Assembly: GCA_900617975.1 (NCBI GenBank) | Contig: UZAE01012181.1 | Location: forward strand, 9,782-54,542 | Length of the DNA: 44,761 bases | Reading direction: 5' to 3' | From: Rodentolepis nana | Taxonomy: Eukaryota; Platyhelminthes; Cestoda; Cyclophyllidea; Hymenolepididae | Shown here: piece after piece, positions 20,851 to 31,770 of the stretch | Position numbering within the stretch: position 1 is the first letter of the stretch | How the letters are laid out: every line of letters starts with the position of its first letter | Translations under genes and position numbers: made by a program | Notes under the pieces: model-generated | Databases searched by the model: none | Seen by the model: the letters and a program-made list of their open reading frames with translations, nothing else | What the model was told of the DNA's origin: nothing

Positions 20851-23800
20851 ATATTAAAAGAGACCCATTATAAAGAATTACGAAATAGTTACCTCCTTTG
20901 TTAAGTGAAAGAAACTAATAAATTGAGACAGCATGATTCGTATTCTAGTTCAATTAATCGGAATATCAACTCTAAAGAATGAAAACAGACTACTAATCGA
21001 AAGAATTTTCTGAATGTAAACGGTCAAGAGTAGAATAAAGTCAACCTCTTAATTACATAGAATAGTTGGATTTTCTCCTTACTCTACCCCAAGTCAACTG
21101 TCAGCATACTATTTTGTCATAACAAAATTCGTCTACGAAAAATTGGACAACTTCCAAATCTTAAGGATCTAAAGGTGCAAAAGTTAAATTGGTTGAAGCT
21201 CCTAATTAATGACAACAGAGCAAGGTTTAATCAAACTGATTTAAGGCTTCAAAAAAGGGACAACACGATAACGCTTAGGGGTGTTTCATATTGAGTAGCA
21301 TAATTAGAAATTGTAAAATCGATATATTAAGTTGGTGTTCATAAATAATGTGTGCCTGGTCTATTAAGTTAAGAGCATCCCAGCTTACATGAGATAATTG
21401 TTCTTCAAAGCCAAAATAGTAGCGTCTACAATGAGCACTTAAAGGTACAAGAAATTGAGGGAATAGCAAAATGAATGACAAATTATGAAATAGTTGACAA
21501 ATTTGGATCGAATAACGAAATATGTGAGAGTGAAATTAAAACCATGAAAACTCGATGGCAATTTTAATTAGCAAAAGCACCCAAAATAGTACAAATTTGG
21601 CGTAACAGACTCGAATTGTCCAAAACCAATAGGGAACAGAAATCGTCTAATTGCGACCCCTTCTGCTCTAAATAAATTTGAACGAATAAATACATTTTCA
21701 AAAAGTACGGAAAATTTGTTTTACGCTATCAATTCTCTTTCACATGACTTTCCCAAATACATAAGTGTGAATCCAAACCTAGAGTTGAGTCATTGGAAAC
21801 GGACCTTAATCGATCGAAATAAGGTCAAAGCTTTCTCAACCACATAAAACATACATAGTCCACAACTGGCTCTTGCATCTAATCAAATTAAAGGCCAAGA
21901 TTCGAGTAGATGATGAAATCAACTAAACCGGGCCGGTAGAAAGATTGCTATGTTAACGTCGCCGTTAGTTTACTCCATGACTATATTTTACATCCTCAAA
22001 CCCAAGAAAAGGACATAAGGTGGACTCTTATTACCTCATGTTAATTTAGTAAAGCCTGCAATACTAACTTGGCAGTAAAATAGGCGAAGTTAGAATCTAA
22101 CTGACCACGAACGCAGCTACGAAAATTGGAAAATAATTAATGGGCCTTAAGGGATCAGTGGCGTAGTCGTGAACCCCGACTTAACTAATACAAACATCGT
22201 GGAGAAAGCTATATATCTAGCTAACTAGCCTTATTTAATGAATAAATGATAACTCAAGGACCTTAAATGGTCAATGGTGCAATTCAGATTTCCAAAACTA
22301 GCATTATTGGATAAGCATTTAGAGAACGTCAATTAGCCTAGTGTAGCTAGTCTGTTCCATTGGAAAATCGATAGTACTTAGCTATGAATCACGCGCTAGC
22401 TTTTTGTCTTTATGTAGCAGTACGGCCTCGCATCTCGCTCCTCTCTCTCACATTCATATGATGTCTCCGCATAGATATGTGGAAGGGTTGATTAGTCACA
22501 GTGACTGTCCGAGGGCTGTGTGTGCGTCCACTCTAAAACAAACCAGCCAATCGCATCGACGTGGATTCTAATTGGTTGGCTGGTTTTTAGATTGCTTATT
22601 GCAAGACAACTTTTGTGAGGGCTCAATTTAAAAATCGTCTTAAAATACATCTAAAACAATTTAACGTGATATGTATAAGATTCTTTTGATACTGGATCGA
22701 TCAAACGAAATTCACTATAATGAGTATACAAGAAGTAACGTAATTGGTTACTAATGCCTAAGGTAATTGGCAAATTTCAATTGAATGATATCGAGTCAAA
22801 TAATCTCAGCGCGTAGTTATAAGAAACCCTGATTTCATCAATTTAAAAGAAAATTGAAGACATGATAAAAGACGAAATCAAAGGCTGCCCGAAGACGCTG
22901 TTAACGTTAGATGATATACATCAAAACTATGCTGAGAACATCATATTTAGATATTCCAAGCAAAACATGGACAATCTTTGCTTTACGACTAGAGATGCAC
23001 CCCAAGTGCTGAATTTTAATTAAGACAAGAGTTTAAACAACATCATTGATCAAGCCCACATTTTGAAAATTTCTAGACATTGCCTAATTAACTGAGAACT
23101 AACAACTTTAAAGTTCTATTTAACCTGGCAATTTGATTATACCTCCATGGTTAAGTTTTCCTAGGTACCCAGATAGAAGAACAGATAATACTGTGAGTAA
23201 TAGACCGACTTTCACAATCTTAAGATATCTTACACAAAGGCGGTTAAAAGCTATTTTCATGAAAATTAAAATCGAAAAGCCAATAGGCAACTATAAGATA
23301 GCTATAATCTTGGAATTTCCAAATGGACCAGAGATCTCGAAAAATTTCAGTTATTATAATTGATGATACAATAACAGCATATGCGTGAGGTAACATGGGG
23401 AATTCATACCCATTTCAAGATCACAACGTGTTATTGATTTCCATTTACTGACTACCTTAAAATCAAATAATCGATTAACTTGCATCGAACCATTCAAAAC
23501 AATTATCACAATTCATGAAGCAAAGCTCATAGGTTCTTTTAAGTGGCTATTATTGCACAGAATAGACTCGTGATTAATTTTAGCCTATAAAGGCAATATT
23601 GGAACCAACAGGAAATACTACTAAATTAAAGTAAGTAGCAGGAGAGAGTAAACAAGGAACCAAGAGCCTACTTACTCAAAAGGCACAAAGCAATACTCTT
23701 AAGGGCCATTAGGGCACAGGTTAATTTGCAATGAGTGAAAATAAATCAAGAAATCCTACGAATCGATAATTGATCTATTAATACAAACTTAAGGTCGATC

Positions 23801-24110
23801 CATGACAATTTTTTTACTAGCTCAAAGGTAAACTAATCTCAAGAACTAAATCGATAGTTAAACTTGACCTAAAATAATAAAAAAATACTGCTTAATTGCA
23901 TAGCCCCGATTAGGTAGACGATAAATTGCATTGCCCTAGAGAATGGAATAAGATTCGAAATCTAATATCGATTTTTAAAAATGGAAATCAAGATTACAAC
24001 ATCTTGTTAATAAAATTAGTTCAAGCAAGATAGCTTCAATGTGAATACACAATAAACAGCGGGAATAAATCGATAATTCTAACTAACGAGAGAGGCCGCA
24101 TTAACAAAAT
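20851..24110. other. Probable LIN54 5'-UTR intron or upstream region
   Basis: AT-rich DNA with no ORF that I can support on either strand. It holds a hairpin with CCAAT boxes at 22540-22586, the CT-rich block just before it (22430-22450), and many ATCGAT hexamers toward its right end. If 24113 is the end of exon 1, this is a 3.3 kb intron. Confidence 0.4.
22540..22586. repeat. Inverted repeat with an 11-bp perfect stem and paired CCAAT boxes
   Basis: AAACCAGCCAA at 22540-22550 pairs perfectly with TTGGCTGGTTT at 22576-22586 around a 25-nt loop. The arms place CCAAT at 22547-22551 and its inverse ATTGG at 22571-22575. This could be a pair of NF-Y sites in opposite orientation or a cruciform; either role is inferred. 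Confidence 0.6.
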
Positions 24111-24199
24111 ACCTGCACAGGCTAACAAGCTGTTCTATTCAACGTGTAATCGTACAACCAAACAGAGACGAAAAGCGTAAACGCAAGTAACAACAATCA

Positions 24200-24530
24200 A
24201 TGCGAGACCAATTGACCAATCAGAGTCCCGCACAAACACATATAGGCAGCATACGCGCACTAGCTGTATTAAGTTATGCATCGATTTTTGCATTAGCGCG
24301 CACTAGTACCACCGCACGTGCGCTTATTAGTCGGCGCTTTCGCGAATGAACACATGAACGCATGTGTCTATTATCGATCGATTTTTGATGTGCGCAAGCG
24401 ATAAGTGAGAGAGAGCGGAGAATTAGAGATAGAGGGTGGTACGACCGCACAAGAATTCACGCGAAATTAAAGCAGGACTTAGCTGGGTGATACACACGCA
24501 CCAGTCAATTTTGTGCGCGCTAGATTCCGA
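24200..24530 (-). promoter_or_regulatory. LIN54: Candidate promoter/first-exon region of the LIN54 gene
   Basis: A short CpG-richer block in an AT-rich setting (GCGCGC, GCACGTGCGC and CGCGAA motifs). It has two direct CCAAT boxes 8 nt apart (24208-24212, 24216-24220, the second as ACCAATCAGAG), an E2F-like palindrome TTTCGCGAA at 24338-24346 and a GA-rich stretch near 24406-24436. A usable donor for the minus strand (TGCAG|GTATTT) follows at 24113-24111. The placement is inference from composition and motifs; there is no TATA box or mapped start. Confidence 0.4.
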
Positions 24531-24549
24531 ATACAATTATTGATCTTCG

Positions 24550-27500
24550 ATTATAACACTTGACGGAATTTCATATAATGCAAATCCTATCAGAGCTGGA
24601 GATGACGATGATGATACTGCATTAATTTAGAAAACGTGACAACTACAATTATGACTAGAGCAAATCAATAGTCTGGAGAATGTATAAATTCTGAACTGCG
24701 GTCGAAGGAACTGCATGCGAAAATTTGATGCCGACTGACTGGCCCGAGAAGTAATAAAAAATCGATAGACCCAGCTGCGATGCAAAACGCAAAATTTACT
24801 ATCGATTTGCAACAGATGAGAGATAAAACATTGATTTTCAGCTTACATGATTTAAGAATTATCGATAAAGATGATTGAAGCTAAAAATTATGTGCAGAGC
24901 AGACTTTATATTTGCAGATTTTTAATGTTAAGTTAACTGACAATGGACCGAAATTGCAGCCAATTTAAAATTTAAATTAAGATCTTTACGTGGTATGCCA
25001 CAGATTGTTTATATATATTACTCAAAATTAGTTATGACTTAGACGGTAGAGTAAATTAATGAATTGAAATCAATAAAACATAGAAATTAGCTAACTAATG
25101 GATACATAGACCGTTCAAACACAGAATAGATTTTTTATCCGCTATCGCTAGTTCTACTCTAGTTACCTACCCGAGGAACTAAAGCTCATTTAGCAAGCAT
25201 TGTCAAGATAAGTACATAGAGACCGAAATATAAAGCAGTTATTAGTGAATGACACTAGCACTATCAATTTATAACTCTAGAATAAATATACTTATCCTAA
25301 CAAGTAGATAATTCTATGTAAAATCAATAACTTTTGAAGTAAATTTGAATTGGAAATGAAACACACAGAACTGCAGAATAATACAAGAATGATCGCATAT
25401 TAGTACAAAGCACAGTTATTGAAGTGTAGAAATCAGAAAACCATTGGATAGCATGAAATGGACACTGCCACAATGGAAATCATTAATGAAGCTCAAATAA
25501 CTAATTGGATAATGGACTGAATGGTTATATTAATAAAGATTCTTTCATCATATTATCCCTACATTAGGTTGGAAAATTACTAAGAAATGAAAAAGTACTG
25601 GTTGCAATTAAGCACAAAGCCTAATTATGTAACAGAAAAAGCAAAAAACAGAATAATCTATACCTACAAAAAATACATTAGATGCAGAAGGAGAAAATCG
25701 TAAAATTTTAACAATTATGGTTGAAACCGTTTAACTTACCACACAGTAAGAAGGCGTCTGACTTGGAATCTGAAAAAATAAAAGCTATAAAAATTTTGAT
25801 GAAAAAAATGGAATTAAATATTTAAATATATTAGAATATATAGATTACACAAGAATATAGGTCACACTACAACAATTGAATGCAATTAGAAACTACAAAA
25901 AGCCGCATAACTCATTTAGAAAATAAAAATAAACCCGAAAATATAGGTAACTTTGACAAATAAAAAATGTTATTAAATAATAATGACAGCTAGTACAATA
26001 AAAGTTAAACGAATATGAAATCGCATACCGAAAAATACAGGAGGGTAATAATTATTTTAAGAGTAGATAGTTGTTTATATTTAGTTTTAAAACACTTAAA
26101 TATAGAAAAACTAACACGCTATCCAACGATACTCACGAAATCTTATTCAAAATGCTTCCAAAGAAGCGGGAGTACTTAAAAAGACTTAAACATATTTCAA
26201 GGTCGGTCAATAAATTGAAAAATAGATATTTAAGCAGATTATTAAGGTTCTATTCCTGTGGTTATTTGAGAGATCAATATTTCCCTTGCTCGGGTATAGT
26301 ATATTATTTATTGGTTAATATAAATCATGTCGTGTTTGGGAATATCTAATATTCGCCTTCTTTCTATTTTTAAATATTATGTATATTTAATGAACTTACG
26401 AAATAAAACGATTCTTTACACTTATGAAGCAAATTCTAATACTATTATTAATGTGGTGCAAAGAAAGGAAATTTTCAGTACATATGCTTGTAAAGTAATG
26501 AAAATATTTTCCACCTTAAAGGAACAAGATAATGGTTCCTTTTTCTCTCAAATTTCATTTATATTTCCATATTGTTAAAAGCAAGTTGTTTTTTCCAACT
26601 ACTTTGAAGAAATCAAAATGTATGTAATGCATTAATATCCTAAAATAAATTTTGTTCAAAGCCATTAGACTGGCAACTGAAAGGCAAGCTATAGATTACA
26701 TGTTTATCTTAAAGCGAATTTTTAAATATATATGAATAGGTCTGAAAGATGCTAATTATAACCAAAAATGTTATTTTAAATTTCGTTAGATTTGGTAATT
26801 GCCATCCAGGCATAGCGTGTGCTGGTTAGTGGTCCATACTGGTTTGATGGATTTATGAATTGGAAGGAGCTGCTGCCTGAGAAAATGGCCTTTGATACAT
26901 ATAAAAGTCCTGGAAATGTGGGTAGATTAAAATAAGATTCTTTCTGCTTTTAAAGGCCATATAATTCTATAAGTAAGTACCCAGAAATTTAAATGTTAGT
27001 CGGCTATGTTGAGGCCAAGATATTGTTCAAATCAATATTGTAATATATACGTTTCTATATTTTGTTTATTCGATAAATTTCAAGACGTCATAACTCCCCT
27101 TCCCCATTGAAATTCTCCCTCAGCTTCATTCATCCTTCAGAATGGCAATATTCTAGTAAATGGTCAGTTTTTTACAAAACAACAAAAATATCTTTTTAAT
27201 TTGGCTTAAAGGGTAGAAGCAGGGGGCTTCTCATTATTTTCATGGCTTGCATCTTTATCAATTGGAAACGGCTTTCATATAGGCAGTTACTAAATGATCA
27301 ACACCTTCTACAATCATATTTTAGTCTCCCCCCCCCCCCATTCAGGTTCCAACTAGCTGGTTCATGCAGACAAATTTTACTTGGTTTAAATCCTGAGTTC
27401 AACATCCAACTCCTATTGTCACTACCCGCTGAATTATTATCTTCCATTACCTGCCGCTATAGATTGTTAACACTCACAAACTTACCTAATTCATTTTTTA

Positions 27501-28745
27501 TCCTTTTCGGTAGCCCTCACCTTAATCTGACATCTATCAGGTTCTTACTGTACTAAAAATCTCATCGTCTTGGAGCAAGTTTTTTCTTCCCATTAACTCG
27601 GAATTGATCCTTTTCTGACGTCACAATGCCGTAAATATCAAATCCATATCAAAATATTAGAACAGCTCAATAAATGTCTGTGAAATTAATGTCGGTTAAA
27701 TTTGCTGCTTGACTATTAAATTGACCTAAATTGCAAATAAAGTCTGAATAATGTGAATGGACTAGCAAATTCAAACACTAAAACTCGATATTTCAGAAGC
27801 GCAGAAAATTTTCGTTTCCTTACAATACACACAACATTGATAGTAATTAAATGAGAAGAAAGATGGTATTCTTACAACTATTACATTGAATGAAACTCAT
27901 TAGTCAAAAAGGCTTGAGTCATTATCGTTCGAATATGACCATTATAGTTTGTTTAGCTTATTATCGTCTTCAAATCAGTATCTTGAGAATATATTCACGC
28001 ATTATGAAGGCAGAAGCTTCTCACTACACCTCAGCGCAAAGATTACGTGAAGAGAACCCTGCTATCAAAGCGGACTGACGGAAACTCGCGAACGCTGGAA
28101 AATTTTGAAAATGCGATCATGCTATTGATCGTGTTGAGAGAAAATGCGTCCAGTGTGCAAAAACCTCATTAGCTACTTAGAGAGAAATATGCTCCCAAAT
28201 TAAACGCATTTGAATACTCTTCATGTTTTGCGATTCGCCTCAAAAAAAAACAATAGAAATGATTCATTCTATACATTCTGTGTTCTCATTAGCTAATTGT
28301 GAGGGCAAAAATGTGCTAGAGGACTCTGTTATTGAATATGTCTGCAGCCAGAACGATTTTTAAGCAGAGTAGCAAGATTTTGCGTAGCAACCGCCAAGGC
28401 ATGAAAACTTTCGATTTACTAATTTATCATCTGAGGAGCATTGACCGTCATGTGGATAATTTCAGGAATATGGCAATGTCTTAATTCAGGATTGTGAAAT
28501 CGCAATGTGGGTTTGATACCCTTTGCTTGGAAACCGAAGAAGAGGGTGAATTCACTGCCCCCTCCCCTCCCCTCACCCTCCCAACCACCATCATAATTTC
28601 TACTTTCAAATGATAATAAAAACTGTTGTTGCGTCTCAACACTAAGTCAACAACTTTCAGTACACAAATTGGTTCAGTTTCCAAGGCAATTGTTCATGGG
28701 AAACTCGTGCATTATCAGCATCCGTGGTGCTTACATGCTAAAAAG
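24550..28745. other. AT-rich intergenic DNA
   Basis: Mostly low-complexity AT-rich sequence with no supported gene. Two patches differ: 26.8-26.94 kb, entered separately, and about 28.5-28.6 kb, where a C-rich stretch (a G-rich frame on the minus strand encoding Gly/Arg-rich residues) precedes SINE-like copy B. A 12-nt mono-C run lies at 27328-27339. Confidence 0.5.
26816..26935 (+). other. Isolated coding-like segment, function unknown
   Basis: A 39-codon frame after a potential acceptor (CATAG) encodes a Trp- and Phe-rich peptide containing GPYWFDGFMNWKELLPEKMA, then stops. The GC content is higher than the flanks. On the other strand the same DNA has a strong acceptor (CCCACATTTCCAG) followed by an 18-codon frame DFYMYQRPFSQAAAPSNS and a stop, which could be a terminal exon. 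At most one reading is real; I cannot choose and recognise neither. Confidence 0.2.
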
Positions 28746-29098
28746 ATGGAGCAAGAGGGGTGTGGGATAGATTTACCTCCACATGGTGCACCCTGGACAA
28801 CGTATTCTCATACGGCAAAGAAGTCTACAAACCCCCAGTTGACTTCTGACTTCAAATCACCATCACCCCACTGTTTGTCATATTCGAATACTTCCACAGT
28901 ACTCAACTCACTTTTTTTTCTACCTTTGTGTCCCTCTGTCTCCTTTACATCTTTGAAACTCTCTTCGCCCCCCCCCCCTCTCGACTGTTTTTCTCTTTGA
29001 TGTTCCTTCCCCTCTGTGAAGCCTGATGTCAACTAAAAGGCTAATGATAACTATCAAAAAGCCTGCCATTTAATATGAATAAATTAAAATGGAGCAAG
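28746..29098 (+). mobile_element. SINE-like retroelement copy B with 10-bp target-site duplication
   Basis: The body (28756-29088) matches copies A and C from the GATAGATTTACC head to the AATAAATT tail. It is flanked by ATGGAGCAAG at 28746-28755 and again at 29089-29098, a perfect 10-bp target-site duplication. It contains an 11-nt C run at 28968-28978. ORFs of 74-124 codons across it on both strands are not conserved with the other copies and are taken as accidental. Confidence 0.85.
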
Positions 29099-29215
29099 TT
29101 ACGATCACGAAGTAATGCCAAAATAGGGTGGATAAAAGCATATAGAAGGATGATAAAGGAGGCAAGTGATGGATGAAGCCAAACGGAACGATTAACAGGA
29201 ACAGAAAATTGGTAA

Positions 29216-29461
29216 ATTAATAGCACACTTCTGTGGACTTACTGGGCCAACTTCGACGAATTAGCTGTAGCGGCTTATAGGATTCAGCCAAGTGTTCATG
29301 TGGTGGAAACTTCAATTCCCAGTTCCTTGGTGAAAATAGAATATAACATGCTAAACACTTCTGAATCTTGTGACGGTGAGTCCTCGAAATACAGAAAAAA
29401 AAATCTACTACCGTCACCGCACATTTGGAGCAAGTACCAAGAAATATTAGCCAGGCCATAA
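29216..29461 (+). pseudogene. Possible decayed coding segment, family unknown
   Basis: An 81-codon frame without a useful start, with protein-like composition (YWANFDELAVAAYRIQPS, later SPHIWSKYQEILARP). After its stop the neighbouring frame continues in similar style (ITTPRLTLLPGKE) to about 29582, and further frames continue to about 29960. An AATAAAATAAAA string at about 30084 could be its poly(A) signal. Frame shifts and a stop suggest a broken gene or element. A 113-codon frame on the opposite strand (29558-29217) is equally open, so strand and reality are uncertain. Confidence 0.2.
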
Positions 29462-29929
29462 CTACCCCTAGACTGACACTGCTACCTGGAAAGGAAACAA
29501 AACCGATTCTGAAGTCAGTTTTATCCCACTTTTGGCATAACAATGCTTTTTCAACCAACCAGTCAAACCCTACATGCGAGAAATAACTTGCATAACCTCT
29601 AGCCGATGTTTATAGCATCAGACGCCATGATTGGAACATGACAGAATCTTCTTAGTCTATTTGGCAGTAATTATCCATGCTAGCCAATTCAGTGAAGGAA
29701 TTCGATTACTCTTCAAAGAATATTCAGAACACGCTGATGACTACAACCCTGCACATGTAGACATTCGCAACTCACTGCCAGAGCGTTCTACTGCATCTAC
29801 CAAGAGAAATTACTAGTGTAAGAGGAATTAACCAAAACTTACTCCATTAAATTAATGAAATCCATCCAAATCAGCCACCAACGCACACCAGATTTAACCA
29901 TTGAGAATCATGAGGCACTAGCGTTACCT

Positions 29930-30062
29930 GATCCATGTCAATCCGCTGAGGGTTTCCAAACCTTCCAACCTCACCAATAAAAGAGTAGCATACATGCTCA
30001 CATCCAACATATACAGTCCCCATCAACTCGTGGGTGTTTGCACGAACTCCATAGCCGTCTAC
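29930..30062 (-). other. Possible exon on the minus strand, function unknown
   Basis: Between TGCATTGTAG and CAG|GTAACG lies an open segment with Gly/Val-rich, protein-like content (VVDGYGVRANTHELMGTVYV, then GRFGNPQRIDMDQ). I recognise no family. The plus strand is also open over part of it, so this is a weak call. Confidence 0.2.
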
Positions 30063-30516
30063 TACACTACAATGCATCAAAAATAAAATAAAATTTTTAC
30101 ACTTATCAAAAGCAACACCCTCGGGGTAACTAAATACTCAAAAGCTGCTTGCAGTTAATGATGTGTCAAAGTCCATCATGGAGCAGACGCCGAGAGAAGA
30201 ACCACTGTAGAACCACAAAAACCTCAATCCGCAAAACAAGTAGCCGAAATGCAACCAAAAAATATCAATTAGTTATTGTTTGTGAACACTAATTATATGT
30301 CCCCGACTTTACCCTCTCTGATATGAATGTTCGATTAACTTTTTTGTGCAGAACTTCTCCGCCAACAACAACAATTTATAGCCGTCAAAATTCACCTGAA
30401 TTTTCTGTTTCCTCAGTTTTGTTGGGGTATATTAGTTAATTTCAAATACAAGTTCATACTTGAGGAGTTTGGAATAGGGACTACTGAGGTTTAATCAAGG
30501 CTCATGTGTGTAGTAT

Positions 30517-30850
30517 CAACTTGTGGAATGTTTATTTATTTATATCGAATGGCAGGCGTTTTGATGGTTATCATTAACCCTTTAGTTGACTTCAGGCTTC
30601 ACAAAGGGGAAGGAAAATCACAGAGAAAAAAAGTCGAGAGGGGGGGGGCAGAAGAGTGTTTCAATGACGAAGGTAGAAAAAAGGTGAGATGAGTACCGTG
30701 AAAGTAGTCGAATAGGCATACAGTGGGGTGATGGTAGTTTGAAGTTAGAAGTCAACTTCCGGTTTATAGACTTTTAGCCGTATGAGTATACGTTGCCAAG
30801 ATTGTACCACGTGGAGGTAAGTCTATCGCGCACCCCAACTTGTGGAATGT
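30517..30850 (-). mobile_element. SINE-like retroelement copy C with 15-bp target-site duplication
   Basis: Inserted in reverse orientation: the tail (TTTATTTATTTAT on the plus strand) begins at 30532, and the head, ending in GCGCGATAGACTTACC on its own strand, finishes at 30835. The 15-bp sequence CAACTTGTGGAATGT stands at 30517-30531 and again at 30836-30850, a perfect target-site duplication. The body of about 304 nt is the copy that best defines the element's two ends. A 9-nt G run sits at 30640-30648. Confidence 0.88.
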
Positions 30851-30862
30851 ACAAATGCTATC

Positions 30863-30985
30863 ATGACTGAACAGAGAAATCGCGTGCACACCCAGACAGA
30901 CTCGAAGGTGCGGCCGTGCAACTGTCACGTAGGCAGCAATTGCGGCTGTGAATGTAGAGATCTCTCATCAGCCACCAATCAATAA
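30863..30985 (+). CDS. Candidate 40-residue cysteine-rich (metallothionein-like) peptide
   Basis: A complete ORF from ATG (30863) to TAA (30985), too short for usual ORF cut-offs. Its second half contains five cysteines in CXC pairs: RPCNCHVGSNCGCECRD, followed by a Ser/Thr/Asn tail; the first half is polar (MTEQRNRVHTQTDSK). CXC clusters without aromatic residues are characteristic of metallothioneins, which bind Zn, Cd or Cu, but five cysteines is few for that family. The start codon lies 12 nt after the duplication of SINE-like copy C. The opposite strand is also open here (a 35-codon frame), and no poly(A) signal is obvious, so it may be chance in a GC-richer patch. Confidence 0.3.
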   Translation: MTEQRNRVHTQTDSKVRPCNCHVGSNCGCECRDLSSATNQ

Positions 30986-31770
30986 GCCCCCCATTGTACT
31001 ATAATGACTGTGCTCCGTGTCCTTAATACACACCCCAAGTCATTCTTCTGTCTTCTCTATAGCTTTACGGTAGTGTTGCTAACCCTGGCAGCCATTCCAA
31101 ACTTGAGAAACATGCCAAGGAAATTATTGAGCATTAGTCGAAACTTATTAGTGTAGCAACCCACCACAAAATATGCCATTGTTTTAAAAAATGAATATAT
31201 TTATATGTTGTAAAATTAGCACATAATCTAAATCCTTCTTTTTGTGGGTCTTTTAAAAGGCATTCTTAACTAGTGTAACTCAAATGGTTTTATAGCATAC
31301 ATTTAAAATTACGACTTGTTATCATTAAAACCCTCAATAACTTTTAAAATCTGTCACTCAGTGTGTTTTACTTTTCATTTATACGGGCTATCTATGGCCT
31401 GTTTGAATAAGGGGTGGTTGGCTTTATGGCTTTATATAAATATTCAATAGTCTTCCGACATTGAAATGTTTATTTACTAAAATGATGTAGGATTAATAAA
31501 AAATCCCTTTAGGACATTGAATATTTCCTTATGTTAAATTGAATGTAGTAAACCTTAATTTATTACTGGGGTTATCATTATATATTTTTTAATTTTTCTG
31601 AACCGATGTCCATAAAGTTGCCCCTGTAAATTGAGGCTCACAGTTTTACCATCTGGTGGTTGATTATTATCAATTGAATCGTTCCATTTTGCTCTAAACA
31701 CGTTCAACGCTGTAGAGGGCTATATTGACTCAATTCCCTCAATCTTCGTATAATTTTAAAATATGATTTA

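Noticed and set aside
28626..29032. ORFs of 124 and 74 codons over SINE-like copy B
   Set aside because: Not preserved in copies A, C or D; accidental frames in a non-coding element.
30930..30965. CTGATGAGAG on the minus strand as a hammerhead ribozyme core
   Set aside because: The word CTGATGA is present, but no GAAA follows in the required place and stem II would have no loop.
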